This document shows, one piece after another, positions 35,619-44,095 of a DNA stretch of 64,000 nt. A program made the translations under genes and the position numbers. Origin of the DNA: Conexibacter sp. S30A1 (GTDB lineage: Bacteria; Actinomycetota; Thermoleophilia; Solirubrobacterales; Solirubrobacteraceae); contig NZ_CP097127.1 of assembly GCF_023330665.1 (NCBI RefSeq), positions 1,116,001 to 1,180,000 of the forward strand, given 5' to 3'. Each line of letters starts with the position of its first letter. Positions within the stretch are counted from its first letter, which is position 1. Under the pieces are notes generated by a model that saw nothing but the letters and a program-made list of their open reading frames with translations, was not told where the DNA came from and searched no databases.

Positions 35619-35758
35619 GGGCGTTCCTCCAAATGCGGGCGGTTTGCTGACAGACGCATACGCCGCCTGTATTCGCAGCCCAGCCTGCGATTCCTGCTAA
35701 CGCGGCCGGTGCCCGCGGGCGGCCGCAGCCCGGGCGGCCGCTCGGCTATGTTGCAGGC

Positions 35759-36679
35759 GTGCCGGAACCCTCGCTGCTCAGCCGCCGCCTGATCTTCCTC
35801 ACCGGGAAGGGAGGCGTCGGCAAGACGACCGTCGCGTTCGCGCTCGCACAGGCCGCGGCGTCATCCGGTCGCAGAACGCTGGTCGCCGACCTCCAAGGCA
35901 GCGGCGACACGCGCGAGGTCGAGGTCGCGCCGGGGCTGATGCACGTTTCGATCGACCCGCAGTCGGCCATGGAGCAGTACCTGAGCGTCCAGGTCCCGGC
36001 CCCAGCCGCTCATCTGCTGCGCCAGAGCCACCTCTTCGCCGCCTTTGCGATGGCAACACCGGGCATGCGCGAGCTTTTGTGCATGGGCAAGTTCTGGGAG
36101 TTGGCGCAGCACGAGCGCCGCACCGCCGACGCCGAGCCCTACGATCTGGTGGTGGTTGACGCACCCGCCTCCGGTCACGGGGCGGCGCTGCTGCGCGCGC
36201 CCCGCACCTTCGCCGAGATCGCGCGCGTCGGTCCGATCGCACACCAGGCGCGAACGATCGCACAGACCTTCGCCGATCCCGACTTCACAGCCGTGCTCGC
36301 CGTCACCACGGCCGAGGAGATGCCGGTCACTGAGACGCTCGAGCTGCAGGACTCGCTCAAGCGGGGACCGGACCCTCTGAAGCTCCACGCCGTCATCCTC
36401 AACGCGCTCTATCCACGGCGCTTCAGCGACGCCGACACGCACACGCTCGAGGCGCTGCGAAACCGTGGCCGGACCTCGACAGAGCTGCGCACGATCCTCG
36501 ACGCGGCGCTCGCCGAGCACGCCCGCGCACGCTCCCAGGAGCGACAGGAGGAGCGCCTGCGACTCGCCTTCCCAGACCGGCTGCTCACCCTCCCCTACCT
36601 GTTTGAGCCGGAGTTGAAGCTGCCCCAGGTGGCGCTGCTTGCGGCCGAGCTGGATGCGCAGCTCGTGGGAGGCAACTAG
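35759..36679 (+). CDS. ArsA/Get3-like ATPase, first of a tandem pair (BagA-like)
   Basis: A 306-residue ATPase with the ArsA/Get3 P-loop FLTGKGGVGKTTVAF (13-27) and switch YDLVVVDAPASGHGAALL. It lacks the metal-site Cys arrangement of arsenite ATPases, so arsenic transport is improbable. Mycobacteria carry a comparable adjacent pair (Rv3679-Rv3680, BagA/BagB) shown to assemble as a Get3-like complex involved in envelope homeostasis. GTG start. Three bases before the second gene, so both are made together. Confidence 0.85.
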   Translation: MPEPSLLSRRLIFLTGKGGVGKTTVAFALAQAAASSGRRTLVADLQGSGDTREVEVAPGLMHVSIDPQSAMEQYLSVQVPAPAAHLLRQSHLFAAFAMATPGMRELLCMGKFWELAQHERRTADAEPYDLVVVDAPASGHGAALLRAPRTFAEIARVGPIAHQARTIAQTFADPDFTAVLAVTTAEEMPVTETLELQDSLKRGPDPLKLHAVILNALYPRRFSDADTHTLEALRNRGRTSTELRTILDAALAEHARARSQERQEERLRLAFPDRLLTLPYLFEPELKLPQVALLAAELDAQLVGGN

Positions 36680-36682
36680 CGC

Positions 36683-37810
36683 GTGAGCGACCACAAGCAT
36701 GCGCGTGCCATGGGCGCCGAACAGCTGCTCGCCGGGCGGCGCATCTGCGTCTGCGTGGGGGCCGGCGGCGTGGGCAAGACGACCACCGCCGCGACGCTGG
36801 CGATCGGCATGGCGATGCGCGGCCAGAAGGTCGTCGTGGTGACCATTGACCCGGCCCGGCGGCTGGCTGAAGCGCTGGGGCTTGAGACCCTGGACAACGA
36901 GCCCCAGCGCGTGTTCGCTCCCGGCTCAAAGCGGCTCAACGACGCGGGGCTGCCGGACATCAAAGGCGAGCTCTGGGCGGTGATGCTCGACCCCAAGCGC
37001 ACCTTCGACGAGCTGATTGACCGCGTCTCACCGAGCCCTGAGCGCGCCGCGGAGATCAAGCGCAACGGCGTCTACCGGCAACTCTCAAGCGCCGTTGCCG
37101 GCTCCCAGGAGTTCACCGCCATCGAGAAGCTCTACGAGCTGGCACAGGAGGACTACGACCTGCTCGTGCTCGACACGCCGCCGGCGCACAGCGCCACCGA
37201 GTTTCTCAATGCCCCGGGCCGCCTCAACGCCTTCCTCGGCGGTGGCGCGCTGCAGGCTCTGATACGCCCAACCGGGCTCGGCATGCGCCTGCTCGGGATC
37301 GGTGCGACGCCTCTGCTCAGCGCCCTGCGGCTCGTCACCGGCGTCGATCTGCTGACGGACCTCACCCGCTTCCTGAGCCTGCTCGGCGGCATGGCGGGCG
37401 ATTTCACGGCCCGCGCAGCCAGGGTCGAAGAGCTGCTGCACGCGGACACGACCGGGTTTGTGCTCGTCACCACCGCCGAGGACCGTCCGGTGCAGGAGGC
37501 GATCGCGTTTCGCGAAACCCTGCGTGCGAGCAAAATGCCGTTTGTGGGCACGATCGTCAATCGCGTCGCGCCGGCGATTCACGCAGGGACGCGGGCGGGC
37601 CTGGACGGCAAGCTGGCCGCCGACCTGGCGGACCGTCTGCTGGCCTGCGCCCGTGATCACGAGGTCCTCGCGACCCGTGACCGCGCCAACATCAGGCGCC
37701 TGCGCGAGGGCCTGGGCGAGCAACCGCTGCTGGTCGTGCCCGACCTGGACGAGCGGCTGAGCGACGCCAGCGGCCTGTTCGCCATGCAACAGGAGCTTTT
37801 CGGTGACTGA
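36683..37810 (+). CDS. ArsA/Get3-like ATPase, second of a tandem pair (BagB-like)
   Basis: A 375-residue ATPase. P-loop VCVGAGGVGKTTTAAT (24-39), DPARRLAEALG, YDLLVLDTPPAHSATEFLNAP, and a Gly/Leu-rich amphipathic region (LGGGALQALIRPTGLGMRLLGIGATPLLSAL) that may form the client-binding groove. The signature Lys of the deviant Walker A is replaced (GAGGVGKT rather than KGGVGKT), which also distinguishes the second member of mycobacterial pairs. Its stop overlaps the moeA start by 8 bp. Confidence 0.85.
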   Translation: MSDHKHARAMGAEQLLAGRRICVCVGAGGVGKTTTAATLAIGMAMRGQKVVVVTIDPARRLAEALGLETLDNEPQRVFAPGSKRLNDAGLPDIKGELWAVMLDPKRTFDELIDRVSPSPERAAEIKRNGVYRQLSSAVAGSQEFTAIEKLYELAQEDYDLLVLDTPPAHSATEFLNAPGRLNAFLGGGALQALIRPTGLGMRLLGIGATPLLSALRLVTGVDLLTDLTRFLSLLGGMAGDFTARAARVEELLHADTTGFVLVTTAEDRPVQEAIAFRETLRASKMPFVGTIVNRVAPAIHAGTRAGLDGKLAADLADRLLACARDHEVLATRDRANIRRLREGLGEQPLLVVPDLDERLSDASGLFAMQQELFGD

Positions 37811-39020
37811 ACGCGACGAGCACGACCTGCTTGCCGTTGACGCCGCGCTCGAGCTGATCCTGGCGCAGGTCACGCCGCTCACAGCCGAGCCGGTCCCGCT
37901 GCCTGAGAGCCTCGGGCGCTACCTCGCAAGCGACCTCGTGGCGAGGATTGACCTGCCACCGTTCAGGGCATCGGCACTCGACGGCTTTGCGGTACGTCAC
38001 GCCAACACCCCGGGCCGGCTGCGCATCGTCGGCGAGTCCGCCGCCGGGGCGCCCTACGACCGGCCGCTCACAGACGGCGAAGCGGTGCTCATCTCCACCG
38101 GTGCCGTGGTCCCGGATGGCGCGGACGCGATCGTGCCGGTCGAGTGGGTGCCTGACGCTGGCACCGAGGCGATCACGGTGCGCGAGCCGGTGGGCTATCA
38201 GAACGCGATCCGTGAGGCCGGCAGCGATGTCAAGCAGGGAGCTGTGACGCTCACCACAGGCACCTGCATCACCCCTGCTCACATCGGCGCGGCGGCGGCA
38301 CTGGGGCTGACCAGCGTGCCCTGCAGCCGGCTGCCAGGCGTCTCGCTGCTGGCCACCGGCAGCGAGCTTCGCGACCCTGGCGAGCTGCTCGCCCCAGGGC
38401 AGATATACAACTCCAACACGCCGATGCTGCACGCTGCCCTGAGGACCGCTGGGGCGAGCGTGACGCTTTATCAGACAGCGGCCGACACCGGCCGCCAGCA
38501 CCGGCAGCTGCTGGCGCGGGCGCTCGACCACGACGTGCTGATCAGCACCGGCGGCGTGTCGATGGGCGGCCACGACCTGGTCCGTTCGGTGATGGCCGAG
38601 CTGGGGGTGGGCGAGCTCTTCTGGAAGGTGGCCATGAAGCCGGGCAAGCCACTCAGCTTCGGTGTGCGCGAACACCCCGACGGCCGGTGCACGCTCGTGT
38701 TCGGTGTGCCCGGCAACCCTGTCTCGGCGCTGGTCTGCTTCGCGCTCTTCGTGCGCCCCGCGCTGGCTGCGTTGCAGAGCGCCACCGATCCGGGTCCGCA
38801 CTACGTCGCCGGCACGCTCGCACACAGCGTCCGCGCCGACCCCAGGCGCGACCAGTTGATACGCGTCAGGCGCGGGCGCGGCGGCGAACTGGAGCCGCTG
38901 CGGGGACAGCAGTCACACCAGCTCGCCGAGCTGGCCTCAAGCGATGGACTCGCGCGGATTCGGGCGGGCGCAGGTGAGCTTGAAGCCGGCACCGTTGTCG
39001 ATTATCTGCCGCTGTTCTGA
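37803..39020 (+). CDS. moeA: molybdopterin molybdenumtransferase
   Basis: A 405-residue MoeA that inserts molybdate into adenylylated molybdopterin. Domain landmarks: LPPFRASALDGFAVR (about 50-64), the ISTGAVVPDGADAIVPVE segment (about 97-114), LLATGSELRDPG, GQIYNSNTPML, STGGVSMGGHDLV, and VFGVPGNPVSALVCFALFVRPAL. C-terminal domain IV (320-405) is complete. GTG start overlaps bagB-like gene. Other cofactor genes are not nearby. It overlaps the convergent hypothetical gene by 19 bp. Confidence 0.93.
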   Translation: MTERDEHDLLAVDAALELILAQVTPLTAEPVPLPESLGRYLASDLVARIDLPPFRASALDGFAVRHANTPGRLRIVGESAAGAPYDRPLTDGEAVLISTGAVVPDGADAIVPVEWVPDAGTEAITVREPVGYQNAIREAGSDVKQGAVTLTTGTCITPAHIGAAAALGLTSVPCSRLPGVSLLATGSELRDPGELLAPGQIYNSNTPMLHAALRTAGASVTLYQTAADTGRQHRQLLARALDHDVLISTGGVSMGGHDLVRSVMAELGVGELFWKVAMKPGKPLSFGVREHPDGRCTLVFGVPGNPVSALVCFALFVRPALAALQSATDPGPHYVAGTLAHSVRADPRRDQLIRVRRGRGGELEPLRGQQSHQLAELASSDGLARIRAGAGELEAGTVVDYLPLF

Positions 39021-39550
39021 GCGCCGCCTGCGTCCCGCGGCTGCGGGCGGGCCGGGACAAGCTCGCAGCGCCCCAGCGCAAGCAGCTCCCACACCGCCTG
39101 TGCCGCCAGCTGCTCGCACGCCGCCGGTGAGCGCTCGCCCGCCAGCTCCGCGGCGAGGGCGAGGATGTCCGGAGCGGCTGCTGGGCCGGCCGACAGCCGG
39201 CCCAGCAGCCGCTCCCTCAGCTGTTCAGAGCGACCCGCCTGGTCGTCTGTCAACGGTTCGGCCGCGCGCTTGCTGAGATGCTCGCGGGCGGTGGCGAGCA
39301 CGCGCGCGGTGACGTCGTTGCCGCTGCGCTCGGCGTTCTGCCAGCCATGCCCGAGCGCCAGCTGGTCGGGACGCAGCGCCGGCCCCTCGTAGATCGTCAT
39401 CTGCGTCTCGCGCGGGCTGAACTCGTGGCCCTCGAGCTCAAAGTCCGCGCCGCCCAAAAGCGGCTCGATGAAGCCGTGCCACAGCTCGATGTCAGCGAGG
39501 TTGAAGCGGCGCACGACGTGCATGCCCATTCGCAGCTCGGCGTGAAACAT
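39002..39550 (-). CDS. hypothetical protein
   Basis: A 182-residue soluble protein (MFHAELRMGMHVVRRFNLADIELWHGFIEPLLGG...). The N-terminal half is mixed alpha/beta with a pattern like ELEGHEFSPRETQMTIYEGP; the C-terminal half is helical with Leu/Ala repeats (LSKRAAEPLTDDQAGRSEQLRERLLGRL). No known motif, signal peptide or membrane helix. Its codon use resembles neighbours, so it is probably a real lineage-specific gene. Convergent with moeA, 19-bp overlap. Confidence 0.55.
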   Translation of the reverse strand: MFHAELRMGMHVVRRFNLADIELWHGFIEPLLGGADFELEGHEFSPRETQMTIYEGPALRPDQLALGHGWQNAERSGNDVTARVLATAREHLSKRAAEPLTDDQAGRSEQLRERLLGRLSAGPAAAPDILALAAELAGERSPAACEQLAAQAVWELLALGRCELVPARPQPRDAGGAQNSGR

Positions 39551-39591
39551 GCCGCTGACCGTACACCGACGGCGGCCAAGGGCCTGTTCCG

Positions 39592-40105
39592 ATGGTTGGC
39601 GAAAACCAACAGGAGGCTGGTCAACCGGCCGCTTGGCTCGTGCCGCCAAGGGTCAAGCGCAGGTTGCCGCAGACGATCCTCGCGCACGCCGAGGTCGAGG
39701 CCGTGCTCGCGCTCCCTGACCTGAGCGATCTACTTGGGTTGCGTGACCGCACGATCATGGAGCTGCTCTACTCGACCGGGATCCGCCGCTCCGAGCTCTG
39801 CCGCCTCCGGACCGGTGATATCGACCCGGCCCGCAGTCTGCTGACGGTCCCTGAGGGGAAGAGTGGGCGTGACCGGATCATCACGATCAGCGAGCGCGCT
39901 CTCGAATGGGTCGACCGGTATCTCACCGGCGCGCGTCCACGCCGAGCTATCGACCACCCAGATCTACACGCACGTCTTCCTGCAAAGCCTCAAAGCCGTC
40001 CACGCCGCCACGCACCCAGCCGCCAGCAACACGCCGCCACGCCAACGCCAGGATGCCGACGCCGGCTACAGCGGCGCCACCGACGGCGATGGCGACCGGT
40101 CGTGA
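39592..40105 (+). pseudogene. tyrosine recombinase remnant with internal deletion
   Basis: The first frame (39592 to about 39945) encodes the start of a catalytic domain: QTILAHAEVEAVLALPDLSDLLGLRDRTIMELLYSTGIRRSELCRL with the first catalytic Arg in TGIRRSEL, then SGRDRIITISERALEWVDRYL. About at 39937 the sequence passes into a different frame carrying the C-terminal tail HAELSTTQIYTHVFLQSLKAVHAATHP with the nucleophilic Tyr. The part with HxLRH and the second His is missing, and both ends are shortened, so it is inactive. Related Xer-like recombinases are found with IS elements and integrative elements. Confidence 0.75.
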
Positions 40106-40184
40106 CAGCGGACGATCACGAGCGCGGGCTCCTGTCCTAAAGGATGCGCCGCGCGACCCTTATCGAGCTACCGTTTGGAGGGTG

Positions 40185-40421
40185 ATGACCGCCAAAGAAC
40201 AGCTCCGCGAACGAGTCGAGACGCTCACCGAGGACGAAGCCGCCGAGACGCTGCGGCTGCTTGACCGGCGCGCCGATCCGCTGGTCGTCGCGTTCCGTGA
40301 CGCCCCTATCGATGACGAGCCCGTCACGCCGGAGGAAGAGGCTGCGATGGCCGAGGCGAACGCTGACTTGGCCGCCGGACGCACCGTGTCGCTTGAAGAA
40401 GCGATGCGCGAGTTCGAGTGA
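40185..40421 (+). CDS. putative antitoxin of a RelE/ParE-type system
   Basis: A 78-residue acidic protein (MTAKEQLRERVETLTEDEAAETLRLLDRR...TVSLEEAMREFE). The N-terminal helix pattern resembles Phd/RHH-linked antitoxins with EDEA...LRLL, and the C-terminal acidic helix would wrap the toxin. GGAGGG precedes the ATG. It overlaps the toxin gene (GTGA), the classic arrangement. No DNA-binding motif is certain. Confidence 0.65.
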   Translation: MTAKEQLRERVETLTEDEAAETLRLLDRRADPLVVAFRDAPIDDEPVTPEEEAAMAEANADLAAGRTVSLEEAMREFE

Positions 40422-40687
40422 CCGACGAGCCCTGGCACGTCGAACTGACGCGCGCCGCTCAACGCGACCTGCGCCGTCTCGACCCACCGATCCGCCAGCG
40501 GGTCACCGCCGCCCTCTTGGCGCTCGCAGAAGATCGGCTGGGCAGCGCCGCGCTGCGCAAGCTGACCGGCAGCCAGCAATCACGCTTGCGGGTCGGTGAC
40601 TGCCGTGTTCGCCTCACGCTCGACACCCAGGCCCGCGTCCTGGTCGTGATGCGCATCCTGCCCCGTGGCCGCGCCTACCAAGACTAA
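40418..40687 (+). CDS. RelE/ParE-family toxin
   Basis: An 89-residue basic protein: WHVELTRAAQRDLRRLDPPIRQRVTAALLALAEDR, KLTGSQQSRLRVGDCRVRLTLDTQARVLVVMRILPRGRAYQD. The pattern LRRLD, KL.G...RLRVGDYRV-like strand and the RVLVV..I.PRG..Y end are those of RelE-type mRNA interferases. The GTG start overlaps the antitoxin stop. It lies beside a recombinase remnant, suggesting acquired DNA. Confidence 0.82.
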   Translation: MTDEPWHVELTRAAQRDLRRLDPPIRQRVTAALLALAEDRLGSAALRKLTGSQQSRLRVGDCRVRLTLDTQARVLVVMRILPRGRAYQD

Positions 40688-40877
40688 AGGCGATCCACCG
40701 TCGCCATAGGCTGGGACAATCCTTGGCCTGACTCCCGCCACCCGGCCGTGCCCGCCAGCATTCTGCCCAGCCGCCCACCGCAACGGTGCTGACAGCGGGC
40801 GCCGTCCGGCCACGCTGGGGCTCGCGACGCCACAGACGTCGACTCGCGGTGGCTCCCGCACCCGACGCGCGTGGCGC

Positions 40878-42194
40878 TCAAACCAGCACGGCTTCAAGCT
40901 CGTCGGCAGCCTGGCCGATGAGCTCGTCGGCGACCGTGCACAGGTCGGCGTCGAGGTGGCCACAGAGCACGTCGCGCAGGATCGCGCGCAGGTTGTCGAC
41001 GAGCTCGGTGACGAGCTCGAGGCTGGTGGCGTCGTCGGCGATCATGCCGGTGATCACCGAGCGCTCCAGCGCGATCGCGCGCGCGGTCCGCGCGGCGAGC
41101 GCCGTCCGCTCCTCCGCGGTGGCGCAGATCATCGCAAGCCGCTGAGCCAAGCGCCCGCTGGCCGGTCCCTCGGGCTCCAGCAACGCCCGCAGCGCCAGCA
41201 GGTGGTCGCTGAGCCCCTCGTAGAGCGTGTCGCGCTCGCAACCCATCTCAAAGCGCGCAAGCGCCCAAGAGATCTCCCCCGCGCCTGACCTGTCGGGACC
41301 GTGCCTGTGGGCCGAAGGCGCCAGACGCCGGCCGATCAGGTTACAGAAGCCGCGCAGCTCGTCCTCGGCGGAGCGCGGAATCAGGGTCAGCTGCCGCGAG
41401 CGCCCGGTCGCGCCGATCGCGACCGGCGTCCAGGATCCCCCGTCGACGCGCCAGTGGCCGACGGCGCTCAGCGCGAAGTCGCCGCGTTCAAAGAGGCGCA
41501 GTGCGGTCAGCACCCGCCGCAGCCTGGCGCGTGCGAACGCGCTCGACGGCTGCGCGTCGCGCTCGTGCGCCACCCGCAGCACCAACAGCAGCGGCGGCTG
41601 CGAGCCGCCGGCCAGCAGCTCGGCCGGCGCGCCTGCCAGGGTTCGGACACGCTGCAGCGAGACGCCGTCGGCCAGCGCCAGCTCATCCGTGCCTGGATCC
41701 AGATCCAGGCCGAGCAACGCGACCACGACCTCGGTCACGTGACGGCCCTGGTAGATCGCCTGCTCGAGCTCGTCGTAGACTGCGGCAAAGCGCTGCTCGT
41801 CTGGCACAAAGTCGATCCGCTCGTCATACACCCTGGTCAGGAACTGCACCACGACCAGCTCGGCCTGTTCGCGCGAGGTCTCCGGGACGAGCTCGTGCCC
41901 GCCGGCCCGCAGGTAGAGCTCCAGTCCGCCCAGGCCCGCCAGCGTCCGGCAAACCGGCAGGAAGGTCTCAAGCTCCACCAGGAGCTCCAGACGCTCGCCG
42001 ATGTAGTGGCCGGTCAGCGGCCGGTAGCAGTAAAGCGCCGGCCGCGCACGGTAGGTGTCGCCACTTGCGATGACATCAAAGGGAACCTCGTCACCGGCGG
42101 CGACGGCGCGCTCGAAGCGTATGCCCGCGGCGGTCGTGAAGGCCTCAAGCAGGCCATGAAGAGTCGGGTTTCTCACGCCCTGCCAGTTCGGCAC
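40878..42194 (-). CDS. hypothetical protein, possible HEPN-like C-terminus
   Basis: A 438-residue soluble protein. The first 150 residues are mixed alpha/beta with a possible RxLLVELE motif; the C-terminal part (about 300-438) is helical: ISWALARFEMGCERDTLYEGLSDHLLALRALLEPEG, LAQRLAMICATAEERTALAARTARAIALERSVI, and a final helix pair. This layout resembles ApeA-like HEPN domains, but the RxxxxH catalytic motif is not visible (ERSVITG), so the match is weak. No operon partner. Function unknown. Confidence 0.5.
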   Translation of the reverse strand: MPNWQGVRNPTLHGLLEAFTTAAGIRFERAVAAGDEVPFDVIASGDTYRARPALYCYRPLTGHYIGERLELLVELETFLPVCRTLAGLGGLELYLRAGGHELVPETSREQAELVVVQFLTRVYDERIDFVPDEQRFAAVYDELEQAIYQGRHVTEVVVALLGLDLDPGTDELALADGVSLQRVRTLAGAPAELLAGGSQPPLLLVLRVAHERDAQPSSAFARARLRRVLTALRLFERGDFALSAVGHWRVDGGSWTPVAIGATGRSRQLTLIPRSAEDELRGFCNLIGRRLAPSAHRHGPDRSGAGEISWALARFEMGCERDTLYEGLSDHLLALRALLEPEGPASGRLAQRLAMICATAEERTALAARTARAIALERSVITGMIADDATSLELVTELVDNLRAILRDVLCGHLDADLCTVADELIGQAADELEAVLV

Positions 42195-42263
42195 CGAGGC
42201 CGCGCGTCCTGCCTGTGAGAGGCTGTTTGCAGCGCCGCCAAGGCCGCTTGGGGCGCGCCCGTT

Positions 42264-42647
42264 TCAGGAACTCGCCAGCGCTTCAAGCTGCCAGCCGGAC
42301 GCGACCTGCTCAGGCTCCGGCAGCGGCCGGCCAAACTCGTCGCTCAACCAGCGCAGCCCGTAGGCCCGCATGTCCTCGATCAGCGGCACGAGCGCTGCGC
42401 CCTTCTCGGTGAGCGCGTACTCGACCCGGGGCGGCACCTCGGGGAAGGTCGAGCGAACCACCATCCCCTCCTCCTCGAGTGCCCGCAGCCGCAGCGACAG
42501 CGTGCGTGGGCTGATGCCCTCGAGCTCGCGTTCCAGCTCGCAGAACCGCGAGTGTCCCTCTGCCAGCTCCTTGACGAGCAAAAGCGTCCACTTGCCGCAC
42601 ACCACCTCGGCGGTTCGGCAGACCGGACAGGTATCGGGCGAAGACAT
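42264..42647 (-). CDS. HxlR-family transcriptional regulator
   Basis: A 127-residue winged-helix regulator: CPVCRTAEVVCGKWTLLLVKELAEGHSRFCELERELEGISPRTLSLRLRALEEEGMVVRSTFPEVPPRVEYALTEKG in parts matches HxlR (PF01638). The Cys of CPVC (7 and 10) could sense redox or electrophiles as in YodB/HypR relatives. A 29-bp perfect palindrome lies 17 bp upstream of its start. Target genes are not apparent next to it. Confidence 0.85.
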   Translation of the reverse strand: MSSPDTCPVCRTAEVVCGKWTLLLVKELAEGHSRFCELERELEGISPRTLSLRLRALEEEGMVVRSTFPEVPPRVEYALTEKGAALVPLIEDMRAYGLRWLSDEFGRPLPEPEQVASGWQLEALASS

Positions 42648-42664
42648 CTTGCAGGCAGAGTTTA

Positions 42665-42693
42665 GCGCTCGCTTCAGAGTCTGAAGCGAGCGC
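42665..42693. promoter_or_regulatory. perfect 14-bp-arm palindrome between hxlR and sigA
   Basis: GCGCTCGCTTCAGA-g-TCTGAAGCGAGCGC, two 14-bp arms around one base. It is 23 bp downstream of the sigma factor stop and upstream of hxlR on the same strand. It may be a hairpin terminator for sigA (no T-tract follows) or an operator for the dimeric HxlR; the one-base centre favours protein binding or a cruciform rather than an RNA hairpin. Confidence 0.6.
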
Positions 42694-42716
42694 TCGGGCT
42701 TGCGCTTGGCCCGCTC

Positions 42717-43817
42717 CTAGGCGACGTCGCGGAGCTTCTGGGCCTCGGCGAGCGACTGCAGCTTCTTGAGCGACTGGTTCTCGATCTGGCGGATGCGCTC
42801 GCGGGTGACGTTGAACGTCCGCCCGACCTCATCCAGGGTGCGCGGGTGCTCGCCACCGAGGCCATAGCGCAGCTCGAGCACACGCCGTTCCCGGTAGCTC
42901 AGGTTCTCGAGTGCCTCGCGCAGAGCCTCCTTGGTGAGGATCTCGGCAGCACGCTCATACGGTGACTCGGCGCGCTCGTCGGCGATGAACTGCCCGAACT
43001 CCGACTCCTCCTCGTCGCCGACCGGCTTCTCAAGCGACACCGGCGCCTGCGCCGAGCGCTTGATCGACTCGACCTCGTCGGGCTCGATCCCGGTGACCTC
43101 AGCGATCTCCTCGGCGGTCGGCTCACGCCCCAGCTCGGTCACGAGCTTGCGCTCGGCACGACCGATCTTGTTGAGCTTCTCAACCACGTGCACGGGGATG
43201 CGGATCGTGCGTGCCTTGTCAGCCAGCGCCCGCGCGATCGCCTGCCGGATCCACCAGGTGGCGTAGGTGGAGAACTTGAAGCCCTTGCGGTAGTCGAACT
43301 TCTCCGCGGCCCGCACCAGCCCGAGTGTGCCCTCCTGGATCAGGTCCAGGAACGGCAGGCCCTGGTTGCGGTAGTTCTTCGCGATCGAGACCACCAGACG
43401 GAGGTTTGACTCGACCATCTTCTGCTTGGCGTCGAGGTCACCGCGCTCGATCCGCTTGGCCAGGTCGACCTCCTCCTGGGCGGTGAGCAGGCGCACCTTG
43501 CCGATGTCCTTCAAGAACAGCTGCAGCGAGTCGGTGGTCATGTCCGGCTTGAGATCCAGCGCTCCCTTGGCGCGGCGGCGGCCGCGCTTGTCGGGCGCGC
43601 GTTCGACCTCTGCCTCTGCGATCGCCGGATCGACCTCCTCGACCAGCTCGATCTCCGCCCGCTCGAGGAAGCCGTGGAGCTCCTCGATGTCGCTGTCGTC
43701 GAGGTCCAGCTCGGCGACCGCGCCACTGATCTCGGAGAACGTGAGCACGCCAAGCTGCTGACCGCGGTTGACGAGCGCCTTGACCTCTTCAAGTTCCTGC
43801 AGTTCCGCTACTGACAT
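42717..43817 (-). CDS. sigA: primary RNA polymerase sigma factor
   Basis: A 366-residue sigma-70. Region 1.1 is short (residues about 1-60); region 1.2/2 spans [89 protein letters not shown], region 3 [25 protein letters not shown], and region 4 with [13 protein letters not shown]...[27 protein letters not shown]. Intact in all core-binding and -10/-35 parts, so this is RpoD/HrdB type. ATG 43817 ([12 protein letters not shown]) was chosen over the longer open frame. Confidence 0.94.
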   Translation of the reverse strand: MSVAELQELEEVKALVNRGQQLGVLTFSEISGAVAELDLDDSDIEELHGFLERAEIELVEEVDPAIAEAEVERAPDKRGRRRAKGALDLKPDMTTDSLQLFLKDIGKVRLLTAQEEVDLAKRIERGDLDAKQKMVESNLRLVVSIAKNYRNQGLPFLDLIQEGTLGLVRAAEKFDYRKGFKFSTYATWWIRQAIARALADKARTIRIPVHVVEKLNKIGRAERKLVTELGREPTAEEIAEVTGIEPDEVESIKRSAQAPVSLEKPVGDEEESEFGQFIADERAESPYERAAEILTKEALREALENLSYRERRVLELRYGLGGEHPRTLDEVGRTFNVTRERIRQIENQSLKKLQSLAEAQKLRDVA

Positions 43818-44095
43818 CTGGTTCCGTTTCCGTCGTGTTTCCAGCGGCCGGGCCGACCCCGACAGCTCGAAAGGTGGCGGCGCCCGCGTCGCGACGCGCA
43901 GTCCACCCACTCAACCATGGGGCAATCTTACTTCGGCGACAGCCACTGATCCACTAAACGGCCGCCAGCCCGCCGGTCTGTAGCCGCGAGCCGCGCAGGT
44001 GGACGTGCCTTGGTCATCTCCCTGAAATATTGCACGTCCGCGCACGGACGCGGCGCTGGCCGGTCGCGAAGCTCGGGTGATGCACAATCGACCTT

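Noticed and set aside
35759..37810. Arsenite efflux ATPase
   Set aside because: No arsB/arsR neighbours and no Cys metal site; the tandem arrangement fits the BagA/BagB Get3-like pair.
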